A DNA stretch of 64,000 bases, taken from Acinetobacter baylyi DSM 14961 = CIP 107474. Its GTDB lineage: Bacteria > Pseudomonadota > Gammaproteobacteria > Pseudomonadales > Moraxellaceae. Position 1 is the stretch's first letter, and each line of letters begins with the position of its first letter. The stretch is from contig NZ_KB849628.1 of NCBI RefSeq assembly GCF_000368685.1, positions 326,442 to 390,441 on the forward strand, written 5' to 3'. A program made the position numbers and the translations under genes. The notes beneath the pieces are model-generated. The model was given only the letters and a program-made list of their open reading frames with translations, was not told the origin of the DNA and ran no database searches. Shown here piece by piece: positions 57,538 to 64,000 of this stretch.

Positions 57538-58287
57538 ATGGCAGGTCACTCTAAGTGGGCAAACACAAAGCATCGTAAAGCAAAACAAGATGCTAGCCGT
57601 GCTAAAGTTTTCACCAAATATATTCGTGAAATTGTAACAGCTGCAAAATTAGGTGGTGCGGATGCAGCAAGCAATCCTCGTCTACGTGCAGTCGTTGAAA
57701 AAGCCCTATCTGTCAATATGACCCGTGATGCAATTAACCGTGCAATCCAGCGTGGTGCTGGTGGTGAAGACAACGACGATTTAAACGAAGTCACTTATGA
57801 AGGTTATGGTGTTGGTGGTGTCGCTGTACTGGTCGAAACCATGACCGACAATCTCAACCGTACCGTACCGGATGTTCGTCATTGCTTTAGTAAAACAAAC
57901 GGTAATTTGGGAACAAACGGTTCTGTGTCTTATCTATTTACCAAACGTGGTGAGATTTCTTTTGAGGATGTCTCTTTAGAAGATAAGATCATGGATGTTG
58001 CACTCGAGGCTGGTGCAGATGATATTGAAATTGAAGAAGATGGTATTTTAGTAATTACCTCGCCTGAAAGCTTTGGTGATGTACAAGATGCACTTACTGC
58101 AGCAGGTTTGAAATCTGATAACGCAGAAGTCGTGATGAGTCCATCGACAAAAGCTGAAATTACCGATATCGAACAAGCCAAACAAATCATGAAAATGATT
58201 GATATGCTTGAAGATCTTGATGATGTGCAAAACGTTTATACCAACGTCGAATTTTCAGAAGAAGTATTGGCACAGCTTGATGCCTAA
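57538..58287 (+). CDS. YebC/PmpR-family protein (probable translation or transcription regulator)
   Basis: The 249-residue protein has the invariant start [18 protein letters not shown] and the YebC core with [28 protein letters not shown] (segment [14 protein letters not shown]), matching family length. YebC proteins were described as DNA-binding regulators; recent work in several bacteria ties them to translation of proline-rich stretches. AAGGAGC precedes ATG 57538. ruvC is often next to yebC, but here it lies about 10 kb away. A terminator follows the stop. Confidence 0.95.
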   Translation: MAGHSKWANTKHRKAKQDASRAKVFTKYIREIVTAAKLGGADAASNPRLRAVVEKALSVNMTRDAINRAIQRGAGGEDNDDLNEVTYEGYGVGGVAVLVETMTDNLNRTVPDVRHCFSKTNGNLGTNGSVSYLFTKRGEISFEDVSLEDKIMDVALEAGADDIEIEEDGILVITSPESFGDVQDALTAAGLKSDNAEVVMSPSTKAEITDIEQAKQIMKMIDMLEDLDDVQNVYTNVEFSEEVLAQLDA

Positions 58288-58309
58288 TATTTGCTAAAAG
58301 TTACATAAG

Positions 58310-58334
58310 AAACGCGCTTGATGCGCGTTTTTTA
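58310..58334 (+). terminator. Terminator after yebC
   Basis: An AAACGCGC/GCGCGTTT stem (58310-58317 with 58323-58330) with 5-base loop is followed by T residues; it also ends the convergent Lrp gene, whose stop overlaps it. Confidence 0.9.
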
Positions 58335-58802
58335 TACTTTATTTAAAAGTTTATAGCAATTAAACACATTATATTCTTTAATAACAAAGCTTGAATGTAA
58401 TGCGACGACATTATCAATCTTACCTATTCTGCGTAACAAAATATCACTGTAATTATCCATGTCTCGCGCTACCAACTCTAGAATAAAATCGGCACTCTGC
58501 CCAGTTACCAAAAAAGCATTAGTGACTTCTGGAATGTCTTCCAATTCAGCTAAAAATTTGTCGAAGGTCTCTGTGTCATGCTTGCTTAATGACACTTGAA
58601 GCAAAATATGCAAACTAAACCCAAGCTTAGTGAAATTAATATCACGTTTTAAATGACTCATGATATTAGATTCAATCAAGTGCTTGATCCGACGATGTAC
58701 CGAGCTTACCGATAGATTAATTCTTTCCGATAGCTCATTCAGATTGAGATCTTCGTGAGTCAAAATTTCGAGAATCTGTTTATCGTAACGATCAAGCTCC
58801 AT
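58332..58802 (-). CDS. Lrp/AsnC-family transcriptional regulator
   Basis: The 156-residue protein has the Lrp N-terminal helix-turn-helix (DLNLNELSERINLSVSSVHRRIKHL; core LSVSSVHRRIK) and a C-terminal RAM ligand-binding domain (TNAFLVTGQSADFILELVARD). It would sense an amino acid as an octamer. AGGG five bases before ATG 58802 decides that start over GTG 58805. It is divergent from the dcaP porin, which may be a target, but this is inference. Confidence 0.93.
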   Translation of the reverse strand: MELDRYDKQILEILTHEDLNLNELSERINLSVSSVHRRIKHLIESNIMSHLKRDINFTKLGFSLHILLQVSLSKHDTETFDKFLAELEDIPEVTNAFLVTGQSADFILELVARDMDNYSDILLRRIGKIDNVVALHSSFVIKEYNVFNCYKLLNKV

Positions 58803-58805
58803 CAC

Positions 58806-59192
58806 ATCCCTACTTCTCTACCAATTAAAAACTCATTGTATTGTAGTTGAGGCACATTCACAAAACATAAAGTTATCGATCATATGTACGCTTATCTTTA
58901 TCAAGAACTACAATGTAAAAAATTCTTCTAAGCACCAACTTGACTCAGAAACAATAAATTACGTATCTTTTTTGTGCTTTAGAAAAATTCTTTCAAATTA
59001 TTGCTTCATTTTAGACCTTAGTAATATTGACTTGTAACAATAAAATACAGGATTATGAAGCGAAACTACATTGAAGTGGTTTTTTTAGACAAAAAGGGAA
59101 CGTTTATTAACAATTTTTAAGAAATTGGCATTCTTTTTGTTATGTAAATCCCAAAAGTAAGTTTTACTTTTTTTATAATTAACGGAGTCGTC
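58806..59192. other. Intergenic region between the Lrp gene and dcaP
   Basis: About 390 bases of A/T-rich DNA that must hold both promoters. I see no RNA or repeat. CGGAG five bases before GTG 59193 is the intact ribosome site of the original dcaP start. Confidence 0.5.
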
Positions 59193-60628
59193 GTGAATAA
59201 ACTTTAGCACTTAGCATGGGTACTATCGGGCTATCAACACTTGCTCTTCCTGCATATGCAGCAAGCAATACAGAAGTAGATGCTCTACGTAAAGAAGTCA
59301 ATGAGCTTAAACAACTTGTCCAACAATTATCAACTCAGCAAAAAGCAGCTCCAGTTGTAATGGCTCCGCCTCCACCAGCACCTGTAATGGCTCAGGCACC
59401 TGCTCCAGCAGCACCGAGTAATGCAAAACCAGGTTGGTTCACACTTCCAGATGGTCAAACACAAGTTAAATTTTATGGTAGCATCCGTACTGATGCCACT
59501 TATGATTTTAAAGGCAACCCTTCACCAAATATTAATAACAATACCAGCTCAGTTCCACTCAACTCTGCGAATGCCACCAAAAACAATCTAAACGTTTCTG
59601 CGGCAACTACACGTTTTGGTTTTGATTTTTCTCGTCCAACAGATTTAGGTGAACTTACTGGTAAAATCGAAGCAGACTTTGCTGGTGGCATTGCGGCAGA
59701 TAGTAGCTCTAGAACAACTAACGGTAATGGCTCTTTACGTGTTCGTCATGCGTATTTCTCTCTTGGCAAATGGTTAGTTGGTCAAACAACTTCTCCTTTT
59801 GTTAACACTGATACAGCACCAGAAACAGTCGACTTTAACGGCCCTATGGGTTATGGCTCAACCCGTACAGTACAAGTTCGATATACGCAACCAATTGATG
59901 CTAACCAAAAAGTGTTGCTAGCATTAGAAGGCGGTGATGTTGATAATTTCAACAGTTCAAACTCAACGGCAAATACTGCAACAAATACCACAACCTCTGG
60001 CGGTAACCGTCTTCCAGCTTTGACTGCTCGTTATGATATTTCTACAGCAGACAAAAAAGGCCTGTTACAGGTACATGGTTTAGTACATGAAAATCGTGTA
60101 TCTATTGCTACGGCAACAAATAATACAGGTACAAACATTGATGAGACTAAACTCGGTTGGGGCGTAGGGGTTGGCGGTAAATATAGCTTAACACCAGCCG
60201 ATACTGTATTTGCGAACTACTACCATGTGAAAGGTGACAACCGTTACCTGCTATATGGCAACTCTGCATACGTAGCAACAATCAACGGTACAAGTGTAGC
60301 TAATTCAACAGATGTTAGTATTTATGAAAGTGAATTTAACTCAGGTCTAGTCGGCTACTCACACAAATGGTCACCAAAATTGCGTTCAACTTTAGCTGCT
60401 GGTGCAATCTGGTATAAAGATAACGATAATTTTGCAGAAAAAGCTCCTAATTTGAACAAACAACTTTATAACGTTATTGTAAACAGTTTCTATACCCCGA
60501 CTAAAAATGTAGATCTAGGTGTTGAATATACTTATGGTCAACGTGAAATTTTCGCTGATAAAACAGCGACAACTGATAACAAGGGTGACTACTCACGCTT
60601 AAACTTAATGGCTAAATATAGCTTCTAA
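59193..60628 (+). pseudogene. dcaP: DcaP-family trimeric outer-membrane channel with a one-base frameshift at the start
   Basis: The body is a DcaP porin for dicarboxylates: after the signal peptide comes a coiled coil (TEVDALRKEVNELKQLVQQLS), a Pro/Ala-rich linker, then WFTLPDGQTQVKFYGSIRTDATYDF and a barrel to the final GDYSRLNLMAKYSF. GTG 59193 has CGGAG five bases upstream and starts V-N-K, but the frame then hits TAG after four codons. One extra A in the AATAAAC run would restore V-N-K-T-L-A-L-S-MGTIGLST, a normal signal peptide. As read, only ATG 59216 is in frame; it has no ribosome site and loses the basic N-terminus. The length is 470 residues from ATG 59216, so the rest is intact. 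A read error, mutation or slippage are all possible. Confidence 0.75.
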
Positions 60629-60647
60629 TTTAAGTTGAATTAACATC

Positions 60648-60676
60648 AAAAAAACCTCGCATATGCGGGGTTTTTT
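60648..60676 (+). terminator. Rho-independent terminator of dcaP
   Basis: A 12-bp stem with one G-T pair (AAAAACCTCGCA/TGCGGGGTTTTT) and a 2-base loop region ends in T residues. Confidence 0.9.
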
Positions 60677-60902
60677 AATACGTTTTAAAGCGAATTCATA
60701 AAATGATATCTTGTTATTAAAGACAATTTATCAAACTTGATTTACTCTTTTGATTGATCAAATGTATGGGATCTAAATACTTTAATATTAAGTTAAATCG
60801 GTTAATTGCACTTGCGTTTTGGCTATAGCCTATCTAAAACTGAAATCAAGTCAAAGTTACGAATTAGATCCTTCTATAAACTGGCAAGATTATCCTCTAA
60901 AT

Positions 60903-60932
60903 AAAAAGCCCAATCATTTGACTGGGCTTTTT
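60903..60932 (-). terminator. Terminator of the glt operon
   Basis: A perfect 10-bp stem (60903-60912 with 60923-60932) with A/T arms lies 21 bases after the gltL stop, giving a T tract on the minus strand. Confidence 0.88.
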
Positions 60933-60953
60933 AAGATAATTTATTGAAGCAGA

Positions 60954-61697
60954 TTAATGCATAGCTTGAATTTTATCTAAGAATAATTTGGCACGTTCAT
61001 GACGAGCATCAAGGTTTCCAAAAAACTCAGACGTTGGGCAATCTTCCAAAATCATGCCTTGATCCATGAAAATCAATCGATTAGAGACTTTCTTTGCAAA
61101 GCCCATTTCGTGAGTTACACACATCATGGTCATGCCTTCGTTTGCAAGCTGAACCATGACATCTAGTACCTCACCTACCATTTCTGGATCAAGTGCAGAT
61201 GTTGGTTCGTCAAACAGCATACAGATCGGATCCATAGATAATCCACGAGCGATTGCTACACGCTGTTGCTGGCCACCAGAAAGCTGACCAGGAAATTTAT
61301 CTTTGTGTGCCGAAAGGCCTACACGGTCAAGATACCCTAAACCTTTTTTGCGTGCTTCATCTTTGGAACGGTTCAACACTTTCATTTGAGCAATGGTGAG
61401 ATTTTCCAATACTGTCATATGTGGAAATAACTCAAAATGCTGGAATACCATACCCACACGAGAACGAAATTTTGCAAGATTGGTCTTGGGATCACGTAAA
61501 GACACCCCATCCACCATAATATCGCCTTGCTGTATAGGCTCTAATGCATTTACAGTTTTGATCAATGTTGACTTACCCGAACCAGATGGTCCACAGACAA
61601 CAACCACATCGCCTTTTTCAATACTTGTTGTACAGTCAGTGAGTACTTGGAAATCACCATACCATTTAGAGATATGTTGGATGTCTATCATTGGCAT
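60954..61697 (-). CDS. gltL: Glutamate/aspartate ABC transporter ATP-binding protein
   Basis: GltL hydrolyses ATP to power the glutamate/aspartate importer. The 247-residue protein has Walker [10 protein letters not shown] near residue 36, signature LSGGQQQR, Walker [13 protein letters not shown] and the [12 protein letters not shown] switch region. GGAG eight bases upstream supports ATG 61697. It is the last gene of a gltIJKL operon, 14 bases after gltK, and is followed by a terminator. Confidence 0.95.
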   Translation of the reverse strand: MPMIDIQHISKWYGDFQVLTDCTTSIEKGDVVVVCGPSGSGKSTLIKTVNALEPIQQGDIMVDGVSLRDPKTNLAKFRSRVGMVFQHFELFPHMTVLENLTIAQMKVLNRSKDEARKKGLGYLDRVGLSAHKDKFPGQLSGGQQQRVAIARGLSMDPICMLFDEPTSALDPEMVGEVLDVMVQLANEGMTMMCVTHEMGFAKKVSNRLIFMDQGMILEDCPTSEFFGNLDARHERAKLFLDKIQAMH

Positions 61698-61711
61698 TTA
61701 AAAATCTCCAA

Positions 61712-62389
61712 TCAGCGAATAATGGCAATTTTTTGCTGTAATCGTTTAACCAAGCGTGAAAGCAGGAACGAACTACAGAAATAAACCACAGCTACAATTA
61801 AATAAAAGGTTGCTTTAGTTTCTGGACCGTATGTATTGGCCAACGTATCTGCCCGACCAAGGAAATCTGGTGCACTGATGACATAAACCAAAGAAACGTC
61901 TTGAAACAGGATAATCGTTTGAGTGAGTAATACAGGTAACATGTTTCTAAATGCCTGAGGCAAAACAACATATTTCATCGATTGGCCATAGGTAAAACCT
62001 AGCGCATAACCTGCATTGACTTGACCACGAGATACCGACTGGATACCTGAACGTACAATTTCTGAGAAGAATGCGGCTTCAAAAATTGCAAATGTAATCA
62101 CACTTGAAAATAAAGGCCCCCAATAAGTGTCAGATTGGAATTCAAACACTTTAGGCAACAGGAAATAAAAAATAAAAATAACCTGAATTAAAGGAATACC
62201 GCGAAATACATCCACATAAAATTTTGCAAAATTACTCGCAACAACGTTATTTGATAAACGCATCATCGCCAGAGGCGTACCAATGACAATACCACCAATC
62301 ATTGCAAGTACGGTTACGGTCAGCGTGAAGATAAATCCTTCACTTAACGCATGTGTTACATCAGGATGCTGTAATAGACTAAAATCCAT
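61712..62389 (-). CDS. gltK: Glutamate/aspartate ABC transporter permease GltK
   Basis: The 225-residue inner-membrane permease has about five membrane helices and the permease-ATPase coupling EAA loop with SGIQSVSRGQVNAGYALGFTYGQSMKYVVLPQA (core GQVNAGYALGF). It pairs with GltJ. The gene starts 2 bases after gltJ stops, and gltL follows 14 bases later, so translation is coupled. Confidence 0.94.
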   Translation of the reverse strand: MDFSLLQHPDVTHALSEGFIFTLTVTVLAMIGGIVIGTPLAMMRLSNNVVASNFAKFYVDVFRGIPLIQVIFIFYFLLPKVFEFQSDTYWGPLFSSVITFAIFEAAFFSEIVRSGIQSVSRGQVNAGYALGFTYGQSMKYVVLPQAFRNMLPVLLTQTIILFQDVSLVYVISAPDFLGRADTLANTYGPETKATFYLIVAVVYFCSSFLLSRLVKRLQQKIAIIR

Positions 62390-62391
62390 GA

Positions 62392-63234
62392 TTACTTCCC
62401 TCCTGAACCGAGGCCAGGAACAGCCATACGCTTTTCAATCCATGCCATGATAAATTTAATGGTATAGGTGATCACCAAATAGACAGGTGTAGAGAGAATA
62501 AGGATGATGATGTCTTGCGAGGTTTCTTCACGCATGGTTTTGGTATATGCAAAAAAGTTTAATACACTTAATGCATATAACACAGCCGAGTTTTTAAACA
62601 CATTCATCGCTTCAGACGTAATTGTCGGCCACACAGTACGGTATGCGACTGGGAGAATGACATAACGATAGCTTTGACCTGTGGTGAAACCCATTGCAGA
62701 AGCAGCAAATTTTTGACCACTTGAAACGGTATTAATACCTGCGCGAATATGTTCCGAGACACGTGCAGCCGTATATAGCCCCAATGCAAACACACCAATC
62801 ACAGCAGGATGATTATTCAGGATATTTTTCCACCAACCTCCTGCGACAACCTCTCCACTACCAGAGCTCAGTGAAGCGGGTAATAACTCAGGAAATACAA
62901 AAGCCCAAAAGAATAATTGAACAATTAAAGGAATATTACGAAAAATTTCAACATAGGTATCGCCAATCAATGCCAAAGGTTTATTTGGCAAAGTGCGGAT
63001 AATCCCTAATAACGAGCCTAAGAAAAAAGCGATTAAAAATGCGGCTACTGCCGTCCAGATCATGGTGACCACACCAGAACCTAGCATTTGCAACCAAGTT
63101 GGTGCATCGGCATATTGAGAATAACTTGAGCTGCCTATCGCTTTACAGACCGATTCCGCTCAAGCTGCTTTATCGACACTAAATTCATTCGATTCAGCAC
63201 AGAATACAGTCCAGTTTAATGAGCCGACTGACAT
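62392..63234 (-). pseudogene. gltJ: Glutamate/aspartate ABC transporter permease GltJ, interrupted by TGA
   Basis: The permease body (62392-63093) shows SSGQKFAASAMGFTTGQSYRYVILP, the EAA-loop motif (core GQKFAASAMGF), and the helices of GltJ. It lacks a start: TTG 63093 and ATG 63087 have no ribosome site. Upstream, ATG 63234 has AAGGGG five bases away and opens an in-frame stretch MSVGSLNWTVFCAESNEF that meets TGA at 63162-63160 (codon 25) and then continues protein-like (AESVCKAIGSSSY, ADAPTWLQ) into the body. So the gene carries a nonsense codon, or the base is misread. GltI, GltK and GltL are intact, so the operon would otherwise work. Confidence 0.75.
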
Positions 63235-63268
63235 AGATGCCCCTTATAAAAGATTAAAAATACAGCTT

Positions 63269-63296
63269 ATGTACAGTGAGTAACCTCACTGTACAT
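63269..63296 (-). promoter_or_regulatory. Stem-loop between gltI and gltJ
   Basis: A perfect 12-bp stem (63269-63280 with 63285-63296) with 4-base loop lies in the 101-base gap between the two genes. On the minus strand no T tract follows, so it probably protects the gltI mRNA end and lowers gltJ expression rather than acting as a full terminator. Confidence 0.6.
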
Positions 63297-63335
63297 TTTT
63301 TTATGAGCTGCAAATCAAAAGAGTTTTTTTAGAGC

Positions 63336-64000
63336 TTAGATACCTTCATCTGTCGGATGAGCTTTTAGTTTTTTGAATGATGCGCTTTGAGCCATGTTGA
63401 GGTTGGTGTTTTTAGGTGGAATTGCTGACTGGAACCATTTCTTATAAAGTTTGTCCATCTGACCAGTTTTCCACATACCAGTTACGGTACGATCAGCCAA
63501 TGCTTTGAACTTTGGATCATCTTTTGCAATCATGATGCCATATGGCTCAGATGAAAGTACTGGCCCAACAATAGCAAACTCTTTAGGGTTAGATGATTTT
63601 GCAATCAAACCAGCAAGAATATTATCATCCATTACAAATGCAGCAGCACGTCCTGAAGCCATCATTGCAAATGAGTCAGCGTGATCCTTACCATAAATGT
63701 TTTGTACATTAATGGATTGACCTTTTTCGTTCATTTTAATGTATTTATCTGAAGTCGTACCTTGAGTTGTTACAACTGCTTTACCATTCAAATCAGCAAG
63801 ACTCTTAATACCTGAGTTTGCCTTAACCGCCATACGAACTTCTGTTGCGTAATAATTGGTAGAGAAACCTACTTGTTGCTGACGTTGTTTAGAATTTGTT
63901 GTTGTTCCACATTCCATATCAATATTGCCAGAAAGCAATTCTGGAATACGTGTAGATGAAGTTACCGCCTTGTATTCGACTTTAAGATTAGGCATTTTCA
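63336..64000 (-). CDS. gltI: Glutamate/aspartate ABC transporter substrate-binding protein (partial)
   Basis: This periplasmic protein captures glutamate and aspartate for the GltJKL importer. The visible 219-residue part has TSSTRIPELLSGNIDMECGTTTNSKQR (core LLSGNIDMECGTTTN), the SLADLNGKAVVTTQGTTSD motif and MMASGRAAAFVMDD, typical of SBP family 3 proteins. The frame is open to the right edge (no stop before 64000), so about 80 residues and the signal peptide are missing; the ATG at 63995 is internal. It is the first gene of gltIJKL. Confidence 0.94.
   Translation of the reverse strand, partial: KMPNLKVEYKAVTSSTRIPELLSGNIDMECGTTTNSKQRQQQVGFSTNYYATEVRMAVKANSGIKSLADLNGKAVVTTQGTTSDKYIKMNEKGQSINVQNIYGKDHADSFAMMASGRAAAFVMDDNILAGLIAKSSNPKEFAIVGPVLSSEPYGIMIAKDDPKFKALADRTVTGMWKTGQMDKLYKKWFQSAIPPKNTNLNMAQSASFKKLKAHPTDEGI

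Overview
This 64 kb window is an ordinary stretch of an Acinetobacter chromosome (Gammaproteobacteria, Moraxellaceae). The evidence is the low GC content with A/T-rich intergenic DNA, the run pyrG-kdsA-eno-ftsB-ispD, a DcaP-type porin, an AzlCD exporter next to an AraC regulator, and many small Acinetobacter-style lipoproteins. I see no insertion sequence, prophage, CRISPR array, integron or rRNA operon. Both window edges cut genes: fruB on the left and gltI on the right.

Layout. 0-4.4 kb: fructose PTS operon fruB(partial)-fruK-fruA with a strong terminator. 4.5-9.1 kb: a phosphatase-like protein, ispF, a secreted protein, a DadA-type amino-acid dehydrogenase behind a tandem glycine riboswitch, then ispD and ftsB. 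9.1-13 kb: eno, kdsA and pyrG, read leftward with ftsB and ispD. 13-21.4 kb: small lipoproteins, a universal stress protein, pepN, a zinc-ribbon protein and thiM. 21.4-24.4 kb: an AraC/GyrI-like regulator, a CHMI-type tautomerase and a PIF1-like helicase. 24.6-29.8 kb: an alcohol-oxidation module (iron-type alcohol dehydrogenase, alpha/beta hydrolase, GAF + SARP-like regulator, aldehyde dehydrogenase). 29.9-35.8 kb: an amidotransferase, a decayed small-gene pair, araC-azlCD, lipoproteins and a choloylglycine-hydrolase-family enzyme. 35.8-51.4 kb: housekeeping genes (aroC, prmB, tkt, metK, fxsA, ruvC, nnr, queG, bioB), a MocR regulator and YceI. 51.4-53.4 kb: very A/T-rich and gene-poor, with one CAT-anticodon tRNA. 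53.4-64 kb: a ferritin-like protein, a TonB siderophore receptor with a Fur-box candidate, an acyltransferase, yebC, an Lrp regulator, dcaP and the glutamate/aspartate ABC transporter gltIJKL.

How genes work together. FruB/FruA import and phosphorylate fructose and FruK makes fructose-1,6-bisphosphate. IspD and IspF are two steps of the MEP isoprenoid pathway. The alcohol and aldehyde dehydrogenases form an alcohol-to-acid route. Both their promoters carry direct repeats of GGTWGG spaced 11 bp, the spacing expected for the SARP-like output domain of the regulator between them.

Four loci look broken: gltJ (in-frame TGA at codon 25), dcaP (one-base frameshift at the start of the signal peptide), a small gene at 30.7-31.0 kb (frameshift plus TGA), and a Gln-rich micro-gene at 56.5 kb with three Gln-to-stop codons. 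I did not find a convincing new defence system or gene cluster. The most useful leads are the glycine riboswitch on an amino-acid oxidising enzyme, the shared 11-bp repeats of the alcohol module, the broken genes, and an overlooked 53-codon membrane protein at 38.1 kb.
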